Below are positions 1-11,935 of a stretch of DNA of 64,000 bases, piece by piece (the stretch's first letter is position 1; the number at the start of each line of letters is the position of its first letter). This DNA comes from Plicaturopsis crispa FD-325 SS-3. Its lineage: Eukaryota > Basidiomycota > Agaricomycetes > Amylocorticiales > Amylocorticiaceae. Under the pieces are notes generated by a model. The model saw only the letters and a program-made list of their open reading frames with translations. It searched no databases and was not told where the DNA came from. Position numbers and translations under genes: made by a program. The stretch covers positions 517,189 through 581,188 of the forward strand of contig KN832567.1 in the NCBI GenBank assembly GCA_000827205.1, written 5' to 3'.

Positions 1-479
1 TGCGTGTGACAGTCGTGGGCATATCCTACGTTTGCCTCGTCAGCTGAGTAGACATTCTGTCCGAAGCCCTCTCAGATCAAACGTACTCATCTGGGCTGCG
101 TACACGGTAGACGCTGTGCAGTGTCTCTGCCTAACTTGCGCTTGATAAAGGTTTGAGAGCCTGTAATGCTTGCTTGACGGGAATTTGAACGCGTATGTAC
201 CGAGATTGATAGCGACTATAGCCATTTCGACAGATTCATGTGCAGCATGGAAGGGATTTGAAGACAGGGACCTTGATCATGAACGTTGTAATGTAGTTCA
301 TCACGATATTTAGTCGGCGTGTAAGACTCGGACAGCGGCAATTCTAGAGACGCGCTTCCAATCTCCAACCTGTCTCAAACTCTCATCCTGCTTTGACCAT
401 CCCGCTGCCTGCCTGCAGCCGGGGCTTGTATTTGCCCGGATTCTCTCTACATTTCGTGCTCGCTTGTAGTCTTCGACTG
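1..479. other. Upstream region, no gene recognised
   Basis: No reading frame here shows a recognisable protein or splice pattern. The part next to position 480 presumably holds the promoter and 5' UTR of the SNARE gene. No clear TATA box stands out. Confidence 0.5.
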
Positions 480-948
480 ATGTCGACATCGCGGGGCCGC
501 GTCGAGGATACCTACGAGGCTCAGAATGACCAACGGTTAGACGAGCTTCACTCGAAGATCCGAACTCTTCGCGGCGTAAGTCCCAACACTTTCTCAGCCA
601 TTGTTGCGGACTCCGAGTCTAACCAAGTCGTTCACGCTGTATAAGGTCACAACGGACATCAATGACGATGTTGAACGACAAAATTTGACTCTGGATGAGA
701 CTGTGAGTTTTCTCGTTCAATCGTGTTGTATGCACGCGTCCGACGTGGCGAGGAAACAGGGTGATCGGTTCAACTCCTTTGGCGCGTCCCTTGCGGAGAC
801 ATCACGGCGCGCAGGACAGGCATTTGGAACCGGCCCCGGAGGCGTGAAGGCGTTTCGACTGACTGTTCAAATTGTATCCTTCATCGTCGGCTTTTGGATC
901 ACATACAAGATTATTGGGATGTTTCGTGGGCGGACAACAGAGATGTAA
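480..948 (+). CDS. SFT1: Sft1/Bet1-type Qc-SNARE
   Basis: Small tail-anchored SNARE, expected to act in vesicle fusion at the Golgi. Exons are 480-575, 646-702 and 760-948, giving 112 residues; all three exons are whole codons. The SNARE heptad region starts near residue 18 (RLDELHSKIRTL) and runs into ERQNLTLDET, where Gln44 fits the zero-layer glutamine of Q-SNAREs. The C terminus is one hydrophobic membrane anchor (VQIVSFIVGFWITYKIIGMF), followed by a short RGRTTEM tail. Length and layout match yeast Sft1 and Bet1. Sft1 is preferred over Bet1 from the overall wording, but the two are hard to separate by eye. The ATG at 480 gives the usual short N terminus. Confidence 0.85.
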
Positions 949-2369
949 TGGCATACTATAGTCACTAGGTGCGTCGTTATCTTGTAGCACTGTGTAGGGA
1001 TGCTCATGCTATCAGAAGGGCTTTTGTAATTAACATAATAATACAGTGCTTCGTCATCTGTTCCGTTGCGACTCCGAAGTCTCAAAGACATACGCCCACA
1101 GTCCAGGAGAGCTCTCGTGGCGGATCCTCAATAAGGCCATTGATGCAGATGTTCCATGTGTCACTGTTTCGCTTGCGGTGAGAGGTACGTCGCGCACGAG
1201 TTCTCTGCTGCTGACCCTCCTCTCCATCAGCTGTGGTTTGATAACTGCACTTCAACCCAGAGCACCTTCCATGGAATCACCCAGTGCTAAATGAATCGCC
1301 AATAAGGCCAAATACAGTCAGCAGGAAGCACGGCTCACCGACTAATGCTGCAGCACATTCCGGGGGATCTCTACGTTCGTCTTTCTCGTCAACATCGGCC
1401 ATGCCGCTCCAGAAGGTGTGAGCCGGGGATTCATATAGATGCATGAATACATGTACGTCGTGTCGTGTATAGTTGTGCTCTACGCGGGAGAACTCTGCTT
1501 ACGATTTATACTTCCCGGCCAGCCACGTCGTCGAGGTTATAAATTCTCCTCGATTGGCAGATGCATCCCTAGCATCGTCTCTCGTGCGTGAAATTCATTT
1601 TCTGAGGACAACTATGCTAGTCGCCCACCCAAATTGCTGACCACCGGTTTCTCTATTGCTATAGCGGTCACGACGAGGTATAGCATACGGCGAGAGCGAC
1701 ATGCGACTTCAATTATTCTTCAATCCCTCTGAATAATGAAGTGAACCTGATTTGAGCCTAGAATTAAGGCCCGTGACCCGGACCCTCGGCACAACTCCGG
1801 AATGACCCGTTTTGTCTCCGTTACCAAGGGATCGGGGGAGATAGTCTCCACAACCACGGGTCCAAGGCGAGTAGTCTCCGCAGCCTGGGGTTTCTTCATT
1901 ATTCGACACTCAACGTCCCTCCTCCTCCCGGGCGCCGTAGAAATGTTTGCATTGTCTTCCTCGCCGTATGCTGTGCCTCACAATGGAATAGAGAAAAAAG
2001 TACCCATTTCCAGCAAGTGCGCAGCATCGGCGTATCTCTCGTATATTTCCTCCGTTATCACGCACTCCTCGTCCACCCTGGACTTTCAATGCCGTCGTCG
2101 AGACGACTGCTGAGAAGCGCGGCCGCCAGACTGCATACAGGAAACCTCAAGGTCGAGGCTCAAAATGACGAATAAGCCGTGCGGATGCCGGTACCTTCCC
2201 CTTTTATCGAACCCCCATTGATCTGCACGTTCATTTGCTCCAACAACATACTTAGAAGGCACCCGAAGAGTAGATCGCTTTATAAGACATCGTCGCCGTT
2301 CACAACGCACTCATTTTCTCCCTCTTTCCTCTCTTCCGCTCCTGCTCTGCACTCAGTCTGCGACTAAGT
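949..2369. other. Intergenic region, 1.4 kb
   Basis: Only short overlapping frames with no recognisable domain. I see no gene, tRNA or mobile element. The right end must contain the promoter of the first ferric reductase; no perfect copy of the iron-responsive GATA element ATCWGATAA was found, only a lone GATAA near 1239. Confidence 0.5.
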
Positions 2370-4847
2370 ATGTCCACTCCGGCAGTGTCAGTCCTCTCTT
2401 TCCTCCGCCGTGCGGCTACAGCTCCCGCGCCACCGCCTGGCGCGACTCCAGTTACCGACAAGACCATCGCGCAGGCCAGGAATAAGGACTACCCCCAGCA
2501 GGTCTGGGTCCTGTTTGCGGGGTTTTTGTCACTCGTTACGGTGTACGTTTCAATACCATTTTCTGGTTCATCCTCGTATTTTCTTATGCCCCTTCCGCTA
2601 AAGCCTCCAGCTTGCGTCCTTCCTGCATTCTCGCTTTGCGCGCAAAAGCGACTGGGAACGCGCCGCTGATCTGGAGCGGCGCGGCGGCTTCAAGAGGCAC
2701 CCTCTGTCGCTTTCCCGCCTCCCCCTCGCAGTCGTGAACGTTTACCGGGTCCTCGCGTTCCGAACTACCATCTCATTCGGCGGCTCTTACTCGCTTAATC
2801 TCGCAGAGGTTTTCTTGACTATGGCGTACATGGCAGCTCTCTTCACTTGGGAATTTATCAACACGACTTCGCTGAGTGGCCAGGTACTCATGGTCTCTTA
2901 TTGGAGCAATCGCGCTGGTTTCCTGGCTACAAGTCAATTCCCTCTCATCGTCGCTTTGGGCACAAAGAACAACATTGTTTCCCGTGCGTTTTTGACTTGC
3001 TTTTTGTCATCGATTAGCATTTGATCGAGCCTACTACCTTCAGTGATCACTGGTGTGAGCTTTGACAAGGCTAGTTCTATGAGTTTGATATGAAGTATGT
3101 CGTAGCTGACACCGATTCCAGTTGAACTACCTTCATCGCATGACAGCGCGCGTTACTTTCGTGCTCCTTTGGGTTCACGCTGGTTCAAAGGTGAGGAGTA
3201 GTGTCCTTCGCAAGTGTTTTGTGGTACTCAAAAGATGCTTTTGTTTAGATTGCTGCTGGGTAAGCTGACAAATTTGAGCTACAAGTACGTTTCACTGAAC
3301 GCAATGTCAGAATTGAGAAGGAATTGCCGTTCCGCTGGTTGCAGCTCGGTGTCATGGCCGTCGCGGCTTTCACCGTCCTGTGCATCATATCTCTGCGGCC
3401 CATTCGCGCAGCCTCTTTCGAAATATTCTTCTATGCTCATTTCATCCTGGTTCTGTAAGTATTTTAGCTAGAAGAATAGATAGCCGGTGGACTGACGTAT
3501 TTGCCCACCATAGCATCTTCTTGGTCGGCGCGTTCTACCACACCTCTCAGTTCAAATTTCAGTCGTGGATCATCGCGTCCTTCGCTATCTGGGGTGCGGA
3601 TCGCTTGACCCGGGTTGTGCGCATGATTTGGTTCACCAGATCGTCTGGCGCAGTCGAGGCCATCACCGAGCTTTTGGCCGACAACCTTGTGCGTGTGCGC
3701 ATGCCCCGTCCCGCGAACTACCACTGGAGTGCCGGGCAGGCCGCTTACATCGTGATGCCGGGCGTCTCGACACTACCATTTGAGGCGCACCCTTTCACCA
3801 TCGCCAGCTACGATTCCAGTGGCGTTGATGGGCTCGCGCGCGGTGAGGCGCTGGGAATGGATTCGTATTCCAGCAGCAAGAACCTCTCGGATGCTACCAG
3901 TCCGTCGCCGTTCTGGAAGGAAATCGTCTTTGTCATTCAGACGCACAAGGGCTTCACGAAGCGGCTCGGTGAGGTGGCAGCAAGGCGTGGCTCTGTCAAG
4001 GTGCTGCTCGATGGGCCGTACGGCAAGTCCCCGGATCTCGGTGCATCTGACACAGTCGTCTTGGTTGCGGGAGAGACTGGTGTGACGTATACGCTGCCGG
4101 TCTTCCTGGACACAATCGAGTGCGTTCGCTCTCTTGTTGACTTCATCTCGTGCCACGCTGACGATCGATATCCTTTGTATCTGTGCAGGAACGTACGTCA
4201 CGGACTCAGCAGCTGCCGCAAACTCGTGTGGATCTGGGCGATCCGCGATGAAGGTACGACTGCCATCTCCCTCTGCGAATTTGTTGCCTAACGTATGATG
4301 GTCAGCCAACATCGAGTGGATCTCCAAGACCCTCTCGCGTGCCCTGCTCCTCGCGCCATCGTCCCTTGAAATTTCAATCCGGTTCTACATCACGAGAGGC
4401 CGCGGCTACATCAACGCAAAGCCCGCCGCTCCCCTCCCCCCGATGCCGCACATGGGATTCCAAGGCAACGACTCGAACTTTACTGTCGACTCGACCAACT
4501 GGGAGAAGTTCTCCGAGAGCAGCCACTCGACGGTGGGCGCCCCGGGTGGCGCGGCCATCACGAACTTCCCTGCTGTCCGCGTGCACTCCGGGCGACCCGA
4601 CATGCGCCAAGTGCTTCTAGAAGAGGCTGAGGCCACAAGTGGACGGATGTCTGTCAGCGGTATGTCTGTTTGTACCGATACAGTGCTTTTGCCAAGCTAA
4701 TATTATGTTCTACTCCCAGTTTGCGGATCGCAATCGCTCGCCCGCGCGGTCCGAGAGGGACTCCGTTTCCCCGCTGCTAGCCCAGCCAACATCATGCGCG
4801 GAGGTCCTTCTATCACTCTCAACGTAGAGGCGTTTGGATACGCCTGA
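2370..4847 (+). CDS. Ferric reductase, FRE family (tandem copy 1)
   Basis: Membrane flavocytochrome expected to move electrons from NADPH via FAD and two haems to ferric iron outside the cell. Exons: 2370-2540, 2611-2983, 3044-3069, 3122-3190, 3249-3259, 3311-3454, 3514-4119, 4189-4253, 4306-4659, 4720-4847; 648 residues, all phases agree. Two His-x13-His haem pairs lie near residues 195/209 and 260/274 in membrane helices. The FAD motif HPFTIAS and the NADPH-side GPYG and C-terminal VCGSQ are present. The nucleotide-binding loop reads AGETGV where the family has GGTG: Glu452 replaces a glycine. One intron (3070-3121) starts with GC, and exon 5 is only 11 nt. The paralogue lies 2.2 kb downstream on the same strand. 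The family is secure; substrate and activity are inferred. Confidence 0.9.
3070..3121 (+). other. GC-AG intron in ferric reductase 1
   Basis: The 52-nt intron begins GCTAGT and ends CAG. The two exons around it join as VSFDK and LNYLHRM, matching the paralogue exactly, where the same intron (7668-7717) starts with a normal GTAAAT. No GT at this position would keep the frame. Confidence 0.8.
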
Positions 4848-7076
4848 TTAATACACACTGTATCGCTATCGCTATCTCTGTCACTCCTTTCAATTGTACT
4901 TCTATGTTTTAGAATCTTCTTTGTTAGATAGCAATACAAACGACCGTTTGCATGCATTGATTCTGCATGATGTCGCGCGTGCATTTATGTGGAACGGGAA
5001 TTGCTCGCAATGATGGTGTCTGCTTGCGAATGAGATGCAACACGTTGGACGGGTGTGGCGTGAAGTTGGATGGGAATACATATCCGTAAATGGCAAGTGT
5101 AGTGGTTGGATGATAAGACGACAGCCTGCAATGCTTCAAGCTCGAGGCTTCAAATCTGCAATCCTTCAACACGTACTAAACTCACCTGCAACCACGCTAC
5201 CCTGGTTATGTACAGTATGTAATCATGGTTGCGACCGGAGCGGTTAAATTGCGAGACCAAACCCGTTCTCCCCGGCGGGCTCACCGTGTTTGCCACTAGT
5301 CGACGTCTCTAGAACAGCGCTTCGACGGACATAACGTGTTTGAGGCAATGCATGTAATACCCAACCACGACGGCGTTGAGTTACGGTTTTTGCAACGTAG
5401 TTTCGGAGTGACCCACCGCGGTGGGAATATGCGCCCTTCGCACTGATGACCCGGACTAGGGAGTACCGAATCCCCATCCGAGGCAGGACGACTTACGAAG
5501 CGTCTCGCGACTCGGAGAAGACCTATCTATAGTTAGTTAAGAGCTTCTGTGCACAGCACAGCGACGGAGCGACTTACCTGAGGCTGCGGGTAGGATAGCT
5601 CGTCCTACGTTTCTGTTCAAGGGTGATCAAAGTGCAATGATACGGACGGGGGGAAGCGTCGGTGGCTACCAAGCCTGCATCTGAACCCACTTGGATGCCG
5701 CCCGTGCGCCCTTTTGTTTGACGCGCCCTTCGTACGCTCGTAGCATATCATGGCATCATCAAAAGGTGGGTCGGTGGGCTGCCCGAGGGAAGCAGTCAGC
5801 AAGATATCAAGGGTCGTTCCCAAGTAATCTTTGACGCGGAATACCGTTGAACAGATGTTGGAGCACGTTAGAACACGAGTTTTAGTGTTCACCTCCGATT
5901 TTCAAGCATCGCATCAAGATGCACCGGCGAAATCACGTTGAACTGACGGGATCGTCACGGAGTTTCAAGATCCGACTCAAATTGGCCTAATAATGTGTAT
6001 GCTACAGGTCTCAAACGGGGACGGTGAGAGCTTACAGCACGTACGCCGCAGTAGTTTCCAAGACGTACATACCGGGTGTGTATTTAGAACGGACAGCCTC
6101 TGCGCTCGATCGGCTGTAAGGAAGTCGGAGGGCCGAGCGACGAGCGACGAGCGAGCAGACGAAGCCGCTACGCCCGATACCAAACGTCAAGGTGTGTGGC
6201 GTAGTGCGAGGGCTCGCTCTAACTGAGATACGATATGAGCGTGCTAAGGCGTGTAGAAAATGCTCCCCGAATTGGTCGCAATCCACCTGGTCTCCGTGTG
6301 GATTATCTGATTATATGTTGAAAAACGCACCGAAATCCATCTGCTACCGGCTCCCGGGTTAAGCGGGCTTTTCATCTTGGTGAAGACTTATCAATCGTCC
6401 AATTGTGTGGGCCTAGTTGCACCAGAAAGTGTTCCAATCGAAAAATTGCATGTGGCCCCGGCGGATGGACCATCATCTGCATGGATCCCCGGGAAAGCAC
6501 ATGCGTCGATGAAAGGCTAAGATAACAGCTGAACTCTCAAGGCAAAAATATAGCGGCAGTAAGAGAGACGCGAGCATTAATGCCTGGTGGTCCGAGATGG
6601 ACGAGAGCGGTGTACACGGGCAGAGCGGAGGAGCAGCGAGTCTCAAGTTTTGAACGACTGTTCTTCGTGAAGGAGATATCCAAAAAGGACCAAAAATAAT
6701 AATCACGCGAAACCTCCAAATAAAGTAATTTATGGATGTTTTTGTAAGAGAATGAAAGCCTAAATGGTAGCGTCCGCGTTGAACATAGCGCCAACAGCTT
6801 CTTCGTACCGCGTTGGGCACGGCGTCCGAGTCCTCGACCCCACTGCTAAGTAATCGCTCCATTATACCCTGCACGCGTATCCGCGTTTATCCTCATGGCG
6901 TTGAAGCATAATCTGGCTTCCCCGTCATGTCGCAATACTTACCGACGGTTCGCATTGGTTGAACAGGCGCATTCGGACATGGTATAAAGACTAGGTGGCT
7001 CTAGTGCCATGCATCTACAGTGCAAACCGTCTTGCCCCCTTTTTGCGTCGAGTTCATCTGTACTACGTCCTCCGCA
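4848..7076. other. Intergenic region between the two ferric reductases
   Basis: 2.2 kb without a recognisable gene; frames are short and show no domains. The 3' part should hold the promoter of the second reductase and contains a perfect iron-type GATA element at 6303-6311 and a further GATAAG (reverse strand) at 6387-6392. A run of repeated GACGAGC-like units lies near 6136-6160. Confidence 0.5.
6303..6311 (-). promoter_or_regulatory. Candidate iron-responsive GATA site
   Basis: Read on the minus strand the site is ATCAGATAA, a perfect match to ATCWGATAA, the element bound by fungal iron-regulating GATA factors (Urbs1/SreA/Fep1 type). It lies about 770 bases upstream of the second ferric reductase, a typical target of that regulator. 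A second GATAAG lies 80 bases further on. The link is inference from motif and neighbour. Confidence 0.4.
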
Positions 7077-9304
7077 ATGGCACCTCCCCCCGGACCGCCT
7101 CACGTCAACCCTGACCAGGTACTTGCTCGGTCGCGGACAAAGGCCTATCCACACCAGGTCTGGTTCTTCCTGGCGAGCTTTATTTTTCTGGCTACGGTAG
7201 CCAATGTCCTATCCATCCTCTACCGCAGGATTGCCCGTCGGCGGATATCTCCCACCGCTGTCGCCGATCCCGAAAAGAGCGGTGAAACGGCACCGGCGAG
7301 GCACGGGTCGTCTTTACGACGACTACCCTCCGCTATCGCGAATCTCTATCGCGTAGTAGCGTACCGCTGGACGCTGGAAATTGGCCAGTCCTATACGTTG
7401 AATCTGGCAGAGGTCTTCGTCACTATTGCCTACATCATCGTCATTTTCGGCTGGGAATTTATCAACACTACGGACACGGCGGGTAACAAACTGAGCCTCT
7501 CGTACTGGAGTAATCGAGCAGGCGCCATAGCCATAAGCCAGGTCCCCATCATTACGGCTTTGGGAACGAAGAATAACATCGTCTCCCGTAAGCGATCTCT
7601 TTTGTACCGTTTGACTTGGTTTAATCTTGGATTTGTGACAGTGCTCACCGGTGTAAGCTTCGACAAGGTAAATAACTCCTGTGGGACACTTGCAGTTCTA
7701 TGCTCACTGTCATGTAGATCAATTATGTTCATCGCATGATGGCGAGGGTCGTTCTACTTTTACTTTGGGTTCATGGTGGATCCAAGGTGAGGCATTTCTC
7801 TGTCTCTGATCCTAACGTATCCTGACAAACATTCGCATCTAAGCTTAATGCATTTTCAGCGTACGGCTAACTTCTCACTTGATGTGCACGTTGTTCTGAC
7901 GAAATATCCTTACAGCGAAGGCATGATAGAGGAGGCACTTTCGGCTATGTTTATTCGTTGCGGTCTGATGGCGCTTTGCGCGTTTTCATTCCTCTTTCTC
8001 GTATCTCTTCGTCCTGTGCGAGCCGCGGCGTACGAATTCTTCCTCTATCTGCACTTTGCAACGGTCTTGTACGTGTCGCTATCTTCCTGGAGACCGTGCA
8101 ACCTACTCATCATCTTTCGCACAGGATATTCCTCGTCGGCGCGTACTTTCACGTCAAGAAACTCATGTACGACCCCTACGTGTACACCGCCTTTATTATT
8201 TGGGGTCTTGACCGCCTCATCCGCTTCGTGCGCCTCGTACTCTTCAACCATTCGTACTTCGGCTTGGGGAAGTCCGACCACTTCGACGCCACTACGGAGC
8301 TTCTTTCGGACCACTTCGTGCGCCTGCGCTTCAACCGCCCACCGCACTTCCACTGGACCCCGGGCCAGACCGCGTACCTCATTCTTCCCGGCGTGTCGAA
8401 ACTTCCCTTCGAGGCGCACCCGTTCACAATCGCCTCTTTCGACAGCCCTTCCTCCCAGTCCGAGAAATCGACCCCCTCCGCCTCCTCGTCCGCCAATCAA
8501 CTCGAGAACCCCGGAGAGAGTGCTGCTCCATACTGGAAGGAGCTCGTATTCCTCATCAACGTCCGCGGAGGGTTCACAAAGCACCTCGCCGAGACCGCAC
8601 GGCGGGGCGGAACGGTCAAAGTCCTCGTCGATGGGCCTTACGGGACATCCCCCGATTTGTCGCGGTTCGATACGAGCGTGCTCATCGCAGGCGGCACGGG
8701 CGTGAGCTACACCCTCCCCACACTCCTGGACATCGTCGAGCGTGCGCGCAACGGCGCGACTCTGTGCCGCAAAGTCGTGTTCATCTGGACCATTCGCGAC
8801 GCTAGCCATATCCGCTGGATCTCCGAGGCGCTCTCCCGGGCGCTCGAGCTTGCACCGGAGTCGCTCAAGATCGAGCTCCGCATTTTCGTCACGGGCGCGG
8901 GCGGGATGAACGGTGTCGAGGAGCTGCGCAATTACTCTACGTCGTGGGATGCGGACTCTGTTCATTCCGGGTCGAGGAGCAATATGGAGCTGGATAAACT
9001 GAAGTCGGCGCATATACTTGACTCCCCCGCTGCGAAGGTGTCGGAGGGGAGACCCGATCTGCATACTATCCTGCGAGAGGAGGCGGATGCAACAAACGGA
9101 AAGATGTCCGTCAGTGGTGCGTATATTATTCCACCGTCTAGGGTTCGAAGTATTCCTGACCTTTGACGCCTTACAGTATGCGGCTCCCAGCCGATTGCAC
9201 GCACTGTTCGCAATGCGCTGCGCTTCCCCGTGTCGAGCCCCGGAAACATCCTCCGTGGCGCGCCGAGTGTTACGTTGCACGTCGAGTCGTTCGGATACGC
9301 GTGA
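7077..9304 (+). CDS. Ferric reductase, FRE family (tandem copy 2)
   Basis: Paralogue of the gene at 2370, same strand, with the same predicted job of NADPH-dependent reduction of ferric iron at the membrane. Exons: 7077-7587, 7642-7667, 7718-7786, 7844-7860, 7916-8068, 8125-9116, 9177-9304; 631 residues, all in phase. Both His-x13-His haem pairs, the HPFTIAS FAD motif, GPYG and an intact AGGTGV nucleotide loop are present, so this copy has the full set of catalytic motifs. It has seven exons against ten in copy 1: three introns of copy 1 are absent. Its exon 4 is a 17-nt microexon at the position where copy 1 has 11 nt. The last exon is 128 nt in both copies. An iron-type GATA motif lies upstream. 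Confidence 0.92.
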
Positions 9305-9754
9305 GATATTACATGTACACTTGACCGTGCTTGACAGGACGAGCTTTGTTAGATTATTTAGATGACACTTACGATTTTCCACGCAGCTGGCATGTACATT
9401 CCGCTGCACTGTATGTTTCGTGCGACAACTCCCAGTGCGCTTATATATCTTATAGTATGTACATGGTCGCTTTTCTCTGCGAGTAGTCGATGACCTACTC
9501 GGACGGTGTATATACAATGTATAGGACCGTAGACTCGCGCTCCGCGAGGTCCAGACATCATTTACTAGGGAACGATGTACCTACCTTACGATTTATTGGA
9601 CCAATATTCTAGTGTGCCGGGTGTCCGTATCATAACCAGACCCAATGCCAACAAGGTCTACCATGAATTTGGCACCGACGGACCGGGGTCGCTAATAGGT
9701 TACAATGTTCATCTACCTACTAAATACATATAGAAGCCGAGTACAATCGAACCT
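9305..9754. other. Convergent intergenic region
   Basis: 450 bases between the 3' ends of the second ferric reductase and the OYE gene. It should hold both 3' UTRs. No other feature seen. Confidence 0.5.
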
Positions 9755-11024
9755 TCAACTTGCAAAAGGATAATCAGTATAACCCTTAGGGTCGGTGTCG
9801 TTATGCACATAGTACGTCGCACGGTCTCCCACATTGAGAGGCAGGTCCTTCTGCAGCCTCAGCGGAAGATCAGGCTGCAAACCACGCATCTTAGCTTCGG
9901 AACCAACTGAGCTACCAACGAAGCAGGACTCACATTCGCTATGAACGCCCTCCCAAACGCGATCAGCTGGTCCTTCTCCTCCGCATCCTTCAACGCAGTC
10001 TCGCGCTTGTACCCACCCGCAGATATGTATGGACGCGGCTTCCATATCTCCTCGATAAAGTCGTTGGACTCGCCTTCGGGAAGGTCCTCGAGAACGTTGA
10101 GGCCGTCCATGCGGGGACTGACTACATGGATGTATGCGAGATCGGGGTAGAGCTCGCGGAGGCGGGTCACGAAGTATGTGAACGTTGGTTTGGGGTCCGC
10201 CATACGCATTTCTGCGCGGTCATAGCGTCAGCTGGAGGTGACGCATGATTATGTATCGATACTCTACGCACCTTGGAACCGATTCCACGGGCTGAGCCTG
10301 ATCGCTGTCTTCTTAGGACCAACAGCTTTGGCGACCGCTTCCACCACCTCCAGACCAAAACGTGCGCGGTTCTCGATCGAGCCACCGTACTCATCCGTTC
10401 TGTGGTTGGTCACGTCCTGCAGGAACTGGTCGACGAGATACCCGTTCGCGCCGTGGATCTCAACGCCGTCGAAGCCAGCCTTGTGCACGGCGTTGGCCGC
10501 GGCGGTGGCGTAAGCTTCCACGAACTCCTTGATCTCGAAGGTGGCGAGCGGACGCGGGATGTCTGGCTTGCCCGCAAAGGGGACGTCCGATGCGGAAACG
10601 TAGGAGTAACCGCCCTCCTTCGCTAGTACCTCGGGGGTGGCGGCGCGCCCGAGAGCCCAAAGTTGGAGATAGATGAAAGATCCTTTCGCATGAACCGCGT
10701 CCGTGATCTAGCACACCACAGAACCGTTAACGCCGGTATGTCCCAACAGCGCGGACGGCATACCTTCTTCCACCCAGCGATCTGATCCTCGTTATAGATC
10801 CCCGGGACGTTAGTGTATCCACCAGCTTGCGGCGAGATGATCGTCGCCTCTGTGATGAGGAGGGTCCCAGGTGTACTGGCGCGTTGCTCGTAGTATAGTT
10901 TCGGCAAATCTCCAAGGACGTGCTCGTCATTCGCGCGGAAACGCGTGAGGGGCGCGAGGACGACACGATGGCCGAGGAGGATGTCCCCGACTTGTTTGGG
11001 CTGGAAGAGTTTGGGGATGGACAT
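9755..11024 (-). CDS. Old Yellow Enzyme, NADH:flavin oxidoreductase
   Basis: FMN-dependent ene-reductase that reduces activated C=C bonds of enones with NAD(P)H; the natural substrate cannot be told. Exons in transcript order: 11024-10764, 10707-10272, 10211-9934, 9874-9755; 364 residues, in phase. Family marks: VVLAPLTR near the start (Thr contacting FMN), HGANGY with His172, Asn175 and Tyr177 (substrate-binding His/Asn and proton-donor Tyr), the RTDEYGGS signature, and GRAFIANPDLP near the C terminus (phosphate site). The start at MSIPKLFQP matches the usual N terminus; an in-frame extension reaches further upstream without domain support. Length is typical for fungal OYEs. Confidence 0.92.
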
Positions 11025-11935
11025 GGTAGGCTGGAACGCGTCTCGTAGTTTGGACAAGGATTGCTGCCATGATAGAATGCCTTTAAATATATGTCCGGCT
11101 CCGGACAGTAAGTATGATAGCGTGTTTTGTGCGGTCACGGCCTCTCTGAGTAAGCTAACTGTCAGTGTCAGGCTGGTAAGTAAGTAAGTACTGACAATCT
11201 CCGGATGACACGACAACAGCATCGTAACTAGTCAACATCTAGCCTGGTAGACATACTGTCGAGAAGTGGCGAACCTTGCAAATGTGGGGCCCCGGATGCG
11301 GCAGCTGAAGCTAACATGACAGCTCCTGAGCCTCCAGATACACAGACATGCTCAATTCTGGTCAATCGTAGAAAGCACTGCAAGCACGATCCGAGTGAGA
11401 CATTAAGTGCATTTGCAAAGAGTGATTGCGTACTTACCTAGGTCAGAACAGTCGTTCAGGCCCCTGGGAACCTTGGCCTATCCCGGGTTTAACATGGAGG
11501 CCCGTGGGGACATCGCGCCCTATCGAGCTCTATCCGGTCATCAAGGAAAGGCATATAACGCAACTGCCTGACTACTCTTTCGGCGTAGTGATGACCGCGA
11601 CGAGACAAAGGTTACATAGTTAGCAGGAGCTTGGGGACAACGTGACGGATGATAAAGAGAGCCACTCAGCGAGGTCAGCAATCAGCTCAGCGCAAGCGAT
11701 CATGCCGGAGAGATGCAGTTACAGACAATGACTTGGCTGTCGATGATTATACATTATGTAATAGAATAGCATCGATGATGCTATGAGCGATTAATGTAAT
11801 GTGGCAAGACCACGTCTAATGTTTATCGAGGCCGCCGTCAAGATAGAACGAGTGACCGTCCCAAAAAGCCAAGCAATATGTCACCCCCACTACAGAAGAT
11901 AGTCAGTGACAAGAGCAAAACGCAAAGATGGTGGC
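11025..11935. other. Intergenic region
   Basis: 0.9 kb upstream of the OYE gene and downstream of the mannosyltransferase. No conserved frame or repeat noticed. Confidence 0.5.

Noticed and set aside
3773-4327. A 184-codon minus-strand frame
   Set aside because: Antisense of ferric reductase 1 exon 7; no domain.
8045-9517. A 490-codon open frame on the minus strand
   Set aside because: It is the antisense of the long exons of ferric reductase 2; composition is Arg/Gly-rich with no domain, a shadow frame caused by high GC at third positions.
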